The notes under the pieces were generated by a model, which searched no databases, had not been told where the DNA came from, and worked only from the letters and a program-made list of their open reading frames with translations. This document shows positions 16,250 through 25,019 of a stretch of DNA of 64,000 nt, piece by piece. Numbering within the stretch: the stretch's first letter is position 1; each line of letters begins with the position of its first letter. Source of the DNA: an uncultured Clostridia bacterium (lineage in GTDB: Bacteria; Bacillota; Clostridia; Lachnospirales; CAG-274); assembly GCA_947628755.1 (NCBI GenBank), contig CANRBC010000001.1:1-64000 (forward strand), given 5' to 3'. Made by a program: the position numbers and the translations under genes.

Positions 16250-17344
16250 CTATAAATTACGAACAAATTTCTGTCCCGACAAACGTCTTACGCAGCCTTT
16301 CAGCTCCAGAAGCGTCAGTATAACCGAAAGCTCCCTTGCTTCAACGCCTGCCTTCGATATAAGCTCGTCGGCAGTTATAGGTTCATAATCTATACAATCA
16401 TATACTATTTTTTCATTGGGCGCAAGAGGTGAAATATCTTTTTCTAAATTTTTTAATGATTTTTTATCTAATTTTACGCCAATTTCATCTAAAATATCCT
16501 GTACGCAGGTATACATTCTGCACCCGCCTGCTATAAGTTTGTTGCAGCCGGAGCTGTATTTGCTTGTAATATTTCCCGGAACTGCCATTACTGAACGTCC
16601 GTAATCTAAGGCTTTGTTGGCAGTTATAAGAGAACCGCTTATTTCAGCGGCTTCCACGACCACGGTCACCGAGCTGAGCGCGGCAATAAGCCTGTTCCTG
16701 TATGGAAAATTTGCGGCGGCAGGCTTTTCCCCGAGAGAAAATTCGCTTATAATACAGCCGTTGCACTTTATTTCGTTATAAAGATTTGTGTTGCTTACGG
16801 GATAGCAAACATCAGCGCCGCAGCCGAGAACGGCTATTGTCTTTCCTCCGCCCTCTATGCAGCCCTTATGCGCCATGGCGTCTGTACCCATAGCCATACC
16901 GCTTACTATTATTACGCCGTTTTCTGCAAGCTCCTTTGCCATAGCGTGACACACAGTTGCGCCGTAGTCTGTAATTCTTCTTGAACCCACTATACTTACA
17001 AAGGGCGCCGCATCCTTGGGATACTCTCCTATAATGTACACTCCCAAAGGCATATCATCCATCATTGTAAAGGGAAGAGGGAATCCTGCCTCGCCTCTTA
17101 TATAGAATTCCGCTTCGCTGTGAAAGAGCTTTTCAAGCTCCTTATCCATATTATATTTATAACGGCTTCTTATAAGTATTTCCGTTTCCTCATTTGTAAG
17201 TATATTAGCCGCAGTTATTTCATCTCTGCTTGTATCCCACAGCTCTCGGCAGCTGCCAAAATACTCAAGAAGGCTGTTCTTATGCTCCATACTTATGGAC
17301 ATAAGCGAGTTCAGCCACATTATATAATTTTTCTCAGTATACAT
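16250..17344 (-). CDS. dprA: DNA processing protein DprA
   Basis: 364 aa. The Rossmann-type core shows GSRRITDYG, VSGMAMGTDAMAHKG and AVLGCGADVCYP, with the C-terminal winged-helix tail (about 295-364). DprA loads RecA on single-stranded DNA during transformation; it is widely kept in bacteria with no proven competence. The ATG at 17344 follows GAGGTAAAT. It sits 10 bp after comM and before topA, a common Firmicutes order. Confidence 0.95.
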   Translation of the reverse strand: MYTEKNYIMWLNSLMSISMEHKNSLLEYFGSCRELWDTSRDEITAANILTNEETEILIRSRYKYNMDKELEKLFHSEAEFYIRGEAGFPLPFTMMDDMPLGVYIIGEYPKDAAPFVSIVGSRRITDYGATVCHAMAKELAENGVIIVSGMAMGTDAMAHKGCIEGGGKTIAVLGCGADVCYPVSNTNLYNEIKCNGCIISEFSLGEKPAAANFPYRNRLIAALSSVTVVVEAAEISGSLITANKALDYGRSVMAVPGNITSKYSSGCNKLIAGGCRMYTCVQDILDEIGVKLDKKSLKNLEKDISPLAPNEKIVYDCIDYEPITADELISKAGVEARELSVILTLLELKGCVRRLSGQKFVRNL

Positions 17345-17354
17345 ATTTACCTCT

Positions 17355-18884
17355 TTAATGCAGAAGCTTTCTGTCCAGATTTCTGAGCTGGAGCGCCTCG
17401 CTTATGTGATTTACATTAATATTTTCGCATCCGTCCAAATCGGCTATTGTCCTTGCTATTTTAAGGAGCTTATGATAGGCTCTTGCGCTGAAATTAAGGG
17501 TATCGAAGGCATTGTTCAGTATTGTCTTCTCCATATATCCCAAGGCACAGTATTTTTCTATCTGAGAGGCGGAAAGCTGCGAATTGAAGTGAATATTTTC
17601 ATCTGCATAACGCTTCAGCTGTATTTTATGCGCAGAAATAACTCTCTGCCTTATATCTGCCGACTTTTCCTCTCTGCCCGTATAGGCAAGCTCCTTATAA
17701 TTTACCGGTCCTGCCTCTACCTGTATATCTATCCTGTCCAGCAGAGGACCGCTTACCTTACCCATATATCTGTTTATTTTGTTGGGAGTGCAGGTGCACT
17801 TGTCCGAATAGCCGTAATACCCGCAGGGACACGGATTCATGCTTGCAACCATCATAATGCTTGCAGGATATGTCATAGCGCCGTTTACTCTTGAAATATG
17901 TATCTCTCCGTCTTCAAGAGGCTGTCTCAACTCCTCCAGCACATCTCTGTGAAACTCCGGAAGCTCGTCGAGAAAAAGAACGCCGTTGTGAGCAAGACTG
18001 ACCTCGCCGGGCTTAGGTATCCTGCCGCCGCCTACCATTGCAGAGCCGGATATGGTGTGGTGAGGCGAACGGAAAGGTCTTTTGGTAATAAGAGCGCACT
18101 TGTTCTTGAGAAGACCCGAAACGGAGTAAATTTTAGTTATTTCAATGCTTTCCTCAAATGAAAGCTCCGGAAGAATAGTAGGTATTCTCTTTGCCATCAT
18201 GGTCTTGCCCGAACCCGGAGGACCTATCATAAGCAAATTGTGCATACCTGCCGCAGCTATTTCAATAGCTCTCTTTACGTTTTCCTGACCCTTGACATCT
18301 GCAAAGTCATTTATATTCTGCTCTTTTTCTCTGAATAGCTCAGCTATATCCACCTTTGTAAAGGAAAGCTCGGCTTTGCCGTTAAGAATAGCTGCCAACT
18401 CGTTTATATTTGAGACTGCCACTACCTCTATGCCTTCCACAAGAGCTGCCTCCTCGCTGTTTGCCACAGGCACATAGCAGCGTTTATATCCCTTTTCCTT
18501 TGCGGTATATACCATAGGGAGAACTCCATCGACTGCCCTTACGCTGCCGTCGAGAGATAGCTCTCCTATAACTATACAATTATCGAGAGCCTCTGCCTTT
18601 ACTGCCTTTGTGCAGACAAGAATACCCACAGCCATAGGCAAATCATAGGCAGGTCCTTCCTTTTTAGTGTTGGCAGGCGCAAGGTTGACCGTTATGCGCT
18701 TCATAGGGAATTCAAGACCCGAATTCCTTACGGCAGTACGTACTCTTTCCTTAGACTCCTTGACTGCGTTATCTGGCAAGCCCACTATTTCAAAAGAGGG
18801 CAGACCGTTGCACACATCTACCTCTACATCTACAATATATCCATCTATTCCGAATAATCCGCATGAGTGTATTCCGGCAAGCAT
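17355..18884 (-). CDS. YifB/ComM family Mg chelatase-like AAA+ ATPase
   Basis: 509 aa. An N-terminal Lon-protease-like domain (GLPSFEIVGLPDNAVKESKERV) is followed by an AAA+ module with Walker A GPPGSGKTMMAKRIP, Walker B-type LFLDELPEF and a C-terminal chelatase extension. ComM in Haemophilus is a branch-migration helicase for transformation. The ATG at 18884 follows GGAGGGGAAGG. First gene of the long operon; next gene dprA 10 bp away. Confidence 0.95.
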   Translation of the reverse strand: MLAGIHSCGLFGIDGYIVDVEVDVCNGLPSFEIVGLPDNAVKESKERVRTAVRNSGLEFPMKRITVNLAPANTKKEGPAYDLPMAVGILVCTKAVKAEALDNCIVIGELSLDGSVRAVDGVLPMVYTAKEKGYKRCYVPVANSEEAALVEGIEVVAVSNINELAAILNGKAELSFTKVDIAELFREKEQNINDFADVKGQENVKRAIEIAAAGMHNLLMIGPPGSGKTMMAKRIPTILPELSFEESIEITKIYSVSGLLKNKCALITKRPFRSPHHTISGSAMVGGGRIPKPGEVSLAHNGVLFLDELPEFHRDVLEELRQPLEDGEIHISRVNGAMTYPASIMMVASMNPCPCGYYGYSDKCTCTPNKINRYMGKVSGPLLDRIDIQVEAGPVNYKELAYTGREEKSADIRQRVISAHKIQLKRYADENIHFNSQLSASQIEKYCALGYMEKTILNNAFDTLNFSARAYHKLLKIARTIADLDGCENINVNHISEALQLRNLDRKLLH

Positions 18885-18908
18885 ATCCTTCCCCTCCTTT
18901 TTTGTTTG

Positions 18909-18937
18909 ATTGTAGCACCCTTTTTTTCCATTTGCAA
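18909..18937 (-). promoter_or_regulatory. Promoter of the comM-dprA-topA operon
   Basis: Minus-strand TTGCAA (18932-18937), 17 bp and TACAAT (18909-18914) preceded by TGC, an extended -10. It lies in the 60 bp between rnr and comM. Confidence 0.7.
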
Positions 18938-18944
18938 CATTTTT

Positions 18945-21071
18945 TTACACAAACTCAAAATCTAAAGTCCTTGTTTCCCTGCTTGCTCTTGTAAGCAGAA
19001 CCTTTACTTTATCGCCTATTGTATAGGTTTTGTGGAAATTTACGCCAATATATCTGAGCCTTTCCTCGTCAAATTCATAATAATCGTCAACAAGGTCCTT
19101 TACGGAGACCATGCCTTCAACCGTATTCGGAAGCTCAACATATATACCCCATGACGTAACGCCGGATATAACGCCCTCGAATTCCTGACCGACCCTTTTT
19201 TCCATATATTCCGCTATCTTGTATTTATCGGCTTCTCTTTCGGCTTCCTCGGCTCGCCTTTCGTTCTCCGAGCAATGTCTTGACACCTCGGTGAGAATAT
19301 CCTTGTAATGCTCTGTCCTTTTCTCTGTAAGGCTGCCTTCAATATATTCGCTTATTATCCTGTGTATCTGTAAATCGGGATAACGCCTTATAGGGGAAGT
19401 AAAGTGGCAGTAATACTGAGCGGCAAGTCCGAAATGAGCATCCTTTTCGGGCGTATACCTTGCCTGCTTCATGCTTCTCAGCGCCATTTTGTGTATAAGC
19501 ATTTCCTCAGGGCTGTTTTCAGCCTTTTTCAAAAGCTGCTGATAGCTTTTGGGATGAGCCGAGCTGCCCTTTAATGTATAGCCGAATACGCCTATGAATT
19601 CACGGAGCTTTTCTATCTTTTCCTCATCCGGTGTTTCATGTATTCTGTATACGAAAGGAATATCCAGCCAGTAGAAATGCTCTGCAACCGTTTCGTTTGC
19701 CGCAAGCATAAATTCTTCTATTATGCTTGTTGCCGTATTTCTCTCTCTTTTCTCTATGGCAATGGGACTGCCCTTTTCATCAAGTATTATTTTCGCCTCA
19801 TCACTGTTGAATTCAACAGCTCCTCTTTTTTCTCTCCTTGCTTTAAGTATATTTCTGAGCCTTTCCATATTTCCGAACATGGGGATAAGCTCTCTGTATT
19901 CATCAATATATGGTGAATTCTCATTTGTGAGAATATCATACACAACGCTATAACTCATACGCCTGTTTACATTTATGACTGCCTTCTTAATATCATGGGA
20001 CACTATATTTCCCTTTTCATCTATTTCCATTATGCAGCATAACGCCAGCCTGTCCTGTCCCTCGTTGAGAGAGCATATACCGTTTGACAGCTTATGAGGG
20101 AGCATTGGTACGACCCTGTCCGTAAGGTACACGCTTGTTGCTCTTTTGTAAGCCTCTTTATTGATAGCGGACTTTTCCTTTACGTAATGGGATACGTCAG
20201 CTATATACACTCCCAGTCTGTAATTGCCGTTTTCAAGTATATCCACGGAGACGGCGTCGTCCAAATCCTTTGCGTCCTCGCCGTCTATGGTCACCATTGT
20301 AACGCCTCTGAAATCCTCTCTGTCCCTTATATCCTCGGAGCTTACCGAATCAGATATTTTTTCCGCCTCATTATAAACCTCGTCGGAAAAATCGGTAGGT
20401 ATATCATATTGATAAATAATGGAAAGAATATCGACTCCCGGGTCGTTTATATTGCCGAGTATTTTGGTGACAACGCCTTCGGGATTGCTGTTTTTCTCCG
20501 CAGCCTTTGTTATTTTTACAAGCACCTTATGCCCCGTGACAGCTCCCCTGCTGTTTCCTGCGGGAATATAAATATCGTCGCCTACCTTTTTTTCATCGGG
20601 AACGACAAAGCCATAGTTCTTTACCTGTTCATAAGTTCCGACTATGTGCTTAAGTCCTCTTTCCAATATTTTTACTATTTCGCCCTCTCTGCCTCTGCCG
20701 TCGCCTCCCGTTACTCTGAAAAGGACTTTATCCTTATGAATAGCTCCGTTTACAGCAGATGCAGGTATAAATATTTCCTCTTCAAAATCTTCGCAGGAAA
20801 CAAAGCCAAAGCCCTTCTGATTTCCCTTGAATATTCCCTTATGCAAATCGTCTCTCAAAGGGTCGTTTATTTTGCCTTTTTTCGTAATTATTATATCTCC
20901 GCTCATAACAAGCTCGTCTATAATATGATAGAACAAATCTCTGTCTTCTTGAGGCACCTGCATAAATTCGGCTATATGCTTTGCTCTCATAGGCTTATAT
21001 TCATCGTCCTTCACAAAGGAAAGTATGCTTTTCTTTCTGCGTTCATATAATTCATTTTCAGCGGTTTTCAT
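18945..21071 (-). CDS. rnr: Ribonuclease R
   Basis: 708 aa 3'-5' exoribonuclease. N-terminal winged helix, two cold-shock domains (GNQKGFGFVSCEDFEEEIFIP; HIVGTYEQVKNYGFVVPD), the RNB catalytic domain with DGEDAKDLDDAVSV and DVSHYVKEKS, and a C-terminal S1 domain (GVISGVTSWGIYVELPNTVEG). The protein ends soon after S1 with almost no basic tail. The ATG at 21071 follows GAGGTGA. It is downstream of secG, a standard Firmicutes arrangement; the usual third partner smpB is not here. Confidence 0.96.
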   Translation of the reverse strand: MKTAENELYERRKKSILSFVKDDEYKPMRAKHIAEFMQVPQEDRDLFYHIIDELVMSGDIIITKKGKINDPLRDDLHKGIFKGNQKGFGFVSCEDFEEEIFIPASAVNGAIHKDKVLFRVTGGDGRGREGEIVKILERGLKHIVGTYEQVKNYGFVVPDEKKVGDDIYIPAGNSRGAVTGHKVLVKITKAAEKNSNPEGVVTKILGNINDPGVDILSIIYQYDIPTDFSDEVYNEAEKISDSVSSEDIRDREDFRGVTMVTIDGEDAKDLDDAVSVDILENGNYRLGVYIADVSHYVKEKSAINKEAYKRATSVYLTDRVVPMLPHKLSNGICSLNEGQDRLALCCIMEIDEKGNIVSHDIKKAVINVNRRMSYSVVYDILTNENSPYIDEYRELIPMFGNMERLRNILKARREKRGAVEFNSDEAKIILDEKGSPIAIEKRERNTATSIIEEFMLAANETVAEHFYWLDIPFVYRIHETPDEEKIEKLREFIGVFGYTLKGSSAHPKSYQQLLKKAENSPEEMLIHKMALRSMKQARYTPEKDAHFGLAAQYYCHFTSPIRRYPDLQIHRIISEYIEGSLTEKRTEHYKDILTEVSRHCSENERRAEEAEREADKYKIAEYMEKRVGQEFEGVISGVTSWGIYVELPNTVEGMVSVKDLVDDYYEFDEERLRYIGVNFHKTYTIGDKVKVLLTRASRETRTLDFEFV

Positions 21072-21128
21072 GGCTTTCACCTCAAAGATATTTTTGCACC
21101 TCATATAAAAGTTATACACAACGAAAAT

Positions 21129-21149
21129 GGGATACCTTAACGGTATCCC
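21129..21149 (-). terminator. Hairpin between secG and rnr
   Basis: GGGATACC and GGTATCCC form a perfect 8-bp stem around a 5-nt loop, followed on the minus strand by ATTTTC. Probably a leaky terminator that lowers rnr relative to secG. Confidence 0.6.
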
Positions 21150-21156
21150 TAAAAAA

Positions 21157-21411
21157 TTACTTTACAAAATTACTTGCAAGAATAAGTACTGCATATATAA
21201 CAGCAACGATTTTGGTATATAACTCGAGCTTGCCCTCGTAGGAATTCTTTTTATTTCTGTCCCAATAGGATGAGGACTGACTGCCTGATGCCATACCGCC
21301 TATAGAGCTTGTAAAGCCTGCAGCCTGCTTCTTCTGCAAAAGAATCAAGGCAACGAGCGCAATACTGCAAATAGCTATTAATACGCATAAAATTATGAAC
21401 GGAACACTCAT
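21157..21411 (-). CDS. secG: Preprotein translocase subunit SecG
   Basis: 84 aa, with two hydrophobic helices (about 3-22 and 60-80) joined by a Gly/Ser loop (GFTSSIGGMASGSQSSSYWDRN), the SecG pattern. It assists the SecYE channel. Start at 21411 with GGAGG upstream. A TTGATA-N17-TATTAT promoter lies at 21443-21471. Confidence 0.9.
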   Translation of the reverse strand: MSVPFIILCVLIAICSIALVALILLQKKQAAGFTSSIGGMASGSQSSSYWDRNKKNSYEGKLELYTKIVAVIYAVLILASNFVK

Positions 21412-21442
21412 AGCCGAACCTCCTTAAATCTCAATCTACATT

Positions 21443-21471
21443 ATAATAACACATCATTATGTAAATATCAA
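21443..21471 (-). promoter_or_regulatory. secG-rnr promoter
   Basis: Minus-strand TTGATA (21466-21471), 17 bp and TATTAT (21443-21448), preceded by TGT as in extended -10 elements. Confidence 0.6.
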
Positions 21472-21499
21472 GCATTTTTTTGATTTTTTGTCATAAAGA

Positions 21500-22192
21500 T
21501 TACATCTTGACATCAAATTTATAGCCGACGCCCCATATAGTCTTTATACTCCATACGTCGTCTTCCTTCATTTTTTCTCTTATTCTTTTAATGTGAACAT
21601 CCACTGTTCTTGTATCGCCTACAAATTCATATCCCCAAATCTTGTCCAGAAGAGTTTCTCTTGTAAATACCTGATTAGGATGAGCCGCAAGGAAGCTGAG
21701 AAGCTCAAACTCCTTGGGCGGAAGTGACATTTCCTTGTCATGGTAGGTAACAAGATAGGTATTCTGATTTATCAAAAGATTCGGGAATACTATTTTCTTT
21801 ACCTCCGGCTCAGTTTTATTTTCATATCTTCTGAGCACAGCCTTTACCCTTGCAACAAGCTCCTTTGAATCAAAGGGCTTGACAATATAATCGTCTGCTC
21901 CCATTTCAAGTCCCAGTACCTTGTCAAAAACCTCGCCCTTGGCAGTAAGCATAATAATAGGTATGTTGGATATTTGTCTTATCTCTCTGCAAAGCTGATA
22001 GCCGTCCTTACCGGGAAGCATTATATCCAGAAGCACCATCTGGGGCGCATACTGCTTAAAGGCTTCTATTACCTCGTTTCCGGAATGGACCTCATAGGTA
22101 TCGTAGCCCTGCTTTTCCATGTGAAGCGATATAAGCTCGGCTATATGCACGTCATCATCAACAACTAATATTTTTATTCTGTCATCATCCAT
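21500..22192 (-). CDS. OmpR/PhoB-family response regulator
   Basis: 230 aa. The receiver has the acidic DDD near residue 11-13, phospho-acceptor in LLDIMLPGKDG and Lys in VKPFD. The C-terminal winged helix shows PPKEFELLSFLAAHPNQVFTRETLLDKIWGYEFVGDTRTVDVHIKRIREK. No histidine kinase is adjacent, so it is an orphan in this window. It starts 15 bp after mutS2 and is probably cotranscribed with it. The ATG at 22192 is preferred (GGAGG eight bases upstream) over one two codons earlier. Confidence 0.92.
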   Translation of the reverse strand: MDDDRIKILVVDDDVHIAELISLHMEKQGYDTYEVHSGNEVIEAFKQYAPQMVLLDIMLPGKDGYQLCREIRQISNIPIIMLTAKGEVFDKVLGLEMGADDYIVKPFDSKELVARVKAVLRRYENKTEPEVKKIVFPNLLINQNTYLVTYHDKEMSLPPKEFELLSFLAAHPNQVFTRETLLDKIWGYEFVGDTRTVDVHIKRIREKMKEDDVWSIKTIWGVGYKFDVKM

Positions 22193-22207
22193 TATCATAT
22201 CCTCCGA

Positions 22208-24571
22208 TTATTTAGTTTCGACTACAGTTACTCCCGATTCCCCTTCTCCGTACTGTCCAAGTCTGAATTTTTTAACTCTTGGATTTTTCTTTAAATAATT
22301 GTGTACCGCCGTTCTTAATGCGCCTGTACCCTTGCCATGAATAATAGTTACCGGTGAAATGCCTGCAAGAAATACATCGTCAATGTATTTATCCAGTCTG
22401 TCCAAGGCTTCGTCTGCCAGCATGCCTCTCAAATCCAGCTCGGAGGATATACTGCTTGTCTTGCCTCTGCCTATGGCGGATGCAAATGTCTTTGGCGTAT
22501 AGGCTTTCTCTTCGCTTGTATCCAGGGAAAGCTCCTTTATATTCACCTTTATCTTCATAATTCCCGCTCTTATCATAACATCGCCGTTATTATCGGGCTT
22601 ATTCATGACAATACCGCTTTGGTTGAGAGAATGTATTCTCACTTTGTCACCGATATTGAGCTTGTCCGGTACGGTATATGACGGCTTGCTGCTGCGTGAT
22701 ATTTTATCTCCCAGCTTATTCATTTTATCCTTAAGCTGAGTACGCTTGCTTTCAATATCCGAGGTATCCGCACCCTCTCTCTGCATTTTTCTTATTTCTC
22801 TGACAATAGCGTCTGCCTCATCCTTTGCATCGCTTACTAACCTTCTTGCCTTTTCATTTGCCTCTCTCAATATTCTTTCTCTCTGCTCGTTCAGCCTGTT
22901 CCTCTGGCTCTGAGCTTCGTTTTTAAGGCGCTGCGCCTCCTTTCTGTATTCCTCGGCCTTCTCCTGTTCAATTATAAGCGCCTTTCGGCTTATCTCAAGG
23001 TCTGTAATAACATCCTCGAATCTAACATCTTCTCTGCTGAGCACATTCTTGGCTTCATCTATTATATACTCAGGCAGTCCCAGGCGTTTGGATATGGCAA
23101 AAGCATTGCTTTTTCCAGGTATGCCTATTAAAAGCCTGTAAGTGGGTCTTAATGTCTCTACATCAAATTCACAGGAGGCGTTTTCCACACCGTCTGTAGA
23201 AAGGGCATAGAGCTTAAGCTCGCTGTAATGTGTAGTAACGGCTGTCCTTGCGCCTAAATCGTAGAGATACTTTATTATGGAAATAGCAAGAGCCGCCCCC
23301 TCTGTTGGGTCTGTGCCTGCTCCCAGCTCGTCCAGAAGCACAAGTGAGCTGCTTGTTACGTTTTCAAGTATACTTACTATATTGGTCATGTGAGAAGAAA
23401 ATGTACTGAGGCTCTGCTCAATACTTTGCTCGTCTCCTATATCCGCAAACACATTTTCAAACACAGAAAGCTCCGAGTTGTCAAAAGCAGGTATGTGAAG
23501 TCCTGCCTGTCCCATAAGGGTAAATAATCCCAAGGTCTTAAGACTGACCGTCTTTCCTCCTGTATTTGGTCCTGTAATAAGCAGCGTATTAAAATTTTTT
23601 CCTATGTAAATATCCGTAGGAACTACGCTGCTTTTATCCAGAAGCGGATGCCTTGCTTTTTTAATATTTATATAACCCCTTGTGTTGAATTTCGGCTCAG
23701 TTCCGTTCATTTTAAGGGAAAGCTCGCCTTTTGCAAATACAAAGTCCAGATGTCCCAATATATCGCAGTTGGACAAAAGAGTTTCTCTGTTTTCAAATAC
23801 CTTAGCCGAAAGCAGCGCAAGAATTCTTTCTATTTCTGCCTTTTCCCTGGAGCGAAGCTCCTTTATTTTATTGTTAAGCTGAACAACGCTCATCGGCTCT
23901 ATAAACACCGTTGCGCCTGTGGAGGACTGGTCGTGTATCATTCCTGACAAAGCGTTTTTATATTCCTGCTTTACAGGAACGCAATATCTGTCGTTTCTTA
24001 TGGTAATGACTGATTCCTGAAGCATATTTTTATATGCGGCTGAGTGTATTATGGAATTAAGCTGTTCTCTTATCCTATCATTGGATATTCTTATATTACG
24101 TCTTATTTCTCTTAAGGTATGGCTGGCATCGTCGGAAATTTCCGTCTGAGAAACAATACATCTTTCTATCTCTTTTTCAAGAGTATTTACCTTTACAATA
24201 GCGGCAAACTGAGGCTCAAGCACAGGGAAGCTGTCATTCTTGCTTTCGCTTACGGCATAGTCCTTTGCCCTTGCCGAAACTCTGAGAAAATCTCCTATAT
24301 ACATAAGCTCCTCAATATTAAGAGAGCCGCTGACATCAACTCTCTTGATATAGGGAACTATATCTCTGAGACCGCCAAGAGAAAGCGAGCCTTTCTTTAT
24401 TATCATTGAAAGAGCTTCTGTTGTCTCCTTTTGCCTTAACTTTATTTCTTCCAAATCCACGGAGGGTACAAGCTCTTCCGCCTCTCTTTTGCCAAGCTCG
24501 GAGGAAGCGCAGCTTATAAGCATTTGAATTATTTTATTATATTCCAAAGTCTTAAAAGCCTTTTTATTCAT
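22208..24571 (-). CDS. mutS2: MutS2 family ATPase/endonuclease
   Basis: 787 aa. The MutS-type ATPase shows Walker A GPNTGGKTVSLKTLG, Walker B LVLLDELGAGTDPTEG and THYSELK. A long coiled coil follows (about 510-610) and a C-terminal Smr nuclease domain (LDLRGMLADEALDRLDKYID; TIIHGKGTGALR). It lacks the mismatch-recognition domain of MutS. MutS2 acts on recombination intermediates and, in Bacillus, in rescue of collided ribosomes. Start at 24571 follows AGGGAAG. Confidence 0.96.
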   Translation of the reverse strand: MNKKAFKTLEYNKIIQMLISCASSELGKREAEELVPSVDLEEIKLRQKETTEALSMIIKKGSLSLGGLRDIVPYIKRVDVSGSLNIEELMYIGDFLRVSARAKDYAVSESKNDSFPVLEPQFAAIVKVNTLEKEIERCIVSQTEISDDASHTLREIRRNIRISNDRIREQLNSIIHSAAYKNMLQESVITIRNDRYCVPVKQEYKNALSGMIHDQSSTGATVFIEPMSVVQLNNKIKELRSREKAEIERILALLSAKVFENRETLLSNCDILGHLDFVFAKGELSLKMNGTEPKFNTRGYINIKKARHPLLDKSSVVPTDIYIGKNFNTLLITGPNTGGKTVSLKTLGLFTLMGQAGLHIPAFDNSELSVFENVFADIGDEQSIEQSLSTFSSHMTNIVSILENVTSSSLVLLDELGAGTDPTEGAALAISIIKYLYDLGARTAVTTHYSELKLYALSTDGVENASCEFDVETLRPTYRLLIGIPGKSNAFAISKRLGLPEYIIDEAKNVLSREDVRFEDVITDLEISRKALIIEQEKAEEYRKEAQRLKNEAQSQRNRLNEQRERILREANEKARRLVSDAKDEADAIVREIRKMQREGADTSDIESKRTQLKDKMNKLGDKISRSSKPSYTVPDKLNIGDKVRIHSLNQSGIVMNKPDNNGDVMIRAGIMKIKVNIKELSLDTSEEKAYTPKTFASAIGRGKTSSISSELDLRGMLADEALDRLDKYIDDVFLAGISPVTIIHGKGTGALRTAVHNYLKKNPRVKKFRLGQYGEGESGVTVVETK

Positions 24572-24603
24572 AAGCATACTTCCCTATTGTAAATATTTAT
24601 ATT

Positions 24604-24633
24604 ATTATACCATATTTATAATATAAATTGCAA
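24604..24633 (-). promoter_or_regulatory. mutS2 promoter
   Basis: Minus-strand TTGCAA (24628-24633), 18 bp and consensus TATAAT (24604-24609) preceded by TGG, an extended -10. Confidence 0.6.
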
Positions 24634-24673
24634 TATCTATTAATTTTTTTTGCATAAATATAAAACCGCACTT

Positions 24674-24957
24674 CAGACTGTCGAAAAAACAATATTATGA
24701 CAGTAAATATGAATTAAAATAAAGAACAGTCTGCAAAAAAAAGCGTCGCAGACTTTAATCCGCAGGAGGAATTCACTTCCTCCGAGGACAGGAACTTTTC
24801 TGTAATTTAGGCATTTATGCCTAAATTACGGAAAACACGGCTGGTTCCTTCCTTAGCTAACTGAAAGAAATGCCAATAAGCATTTCTTTCAAGCGTGTCG
24901 ATTTTATCGACACGCTGCGCACTTATAAACAAGCATAAGTACGGTTGCTGCGTGTCG
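24674..24957. repeat. Palindrome-rich non-coding block of unknown type
   Basis: This 442-bp gene-free gap holds a dense chain of inverted repeats: CAGACTGT (24674-24681)/ACAGTCTG (24726-24733); GGAGGAA/TTCCTCC (24765-24783); a 13-bp perfect pair at 24802-24829, extended by TTTTC/GAAAA outside it; a 12-bp pair at 24862-24891; an 11-bp pair at 24892-24916; and ACTTAT/ATAAGT (24921-24940). CGACACGC (24908-24915) can pair with GCGTGTCG on either side (24893-24900 or 24950-24957). No ORF with a ribosome-binding site is seen. It could be a structured RNA, a decayed MITE-like element or a repeat family. Confidence 0.65.
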
Positions 24958-24980
24958 TTAATTATTCTTTTTAGCAAAAT

Positions 24981-25010
24981 AAAAAGGACTTAAGTCCGAG
25001 CCTAAGTCCT
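24981..25010 (-). terminator. spo0A terminator
   Basis: On the minus strand AGGACTTA pairs with TAAGTCCT across a G+C-containing loop and is followed by TTTTTATTTT. It lies directly after the spo0A stop. Confidence 0.8.
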
Positions 25011-25019
25011 GTTTATAAT

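Noticed and set aside
24679..24685. Exact Spo0A box TGTCGAA in the palindrome block
   Set aside because: A 7-base match not placed next to a promoter; expected by chance in a window of this size.
24674..24957. CRISPR array or attachment site
   Set aside because: The inverted repeats differ from one another and there are no regular direct repeats with unique spacers.
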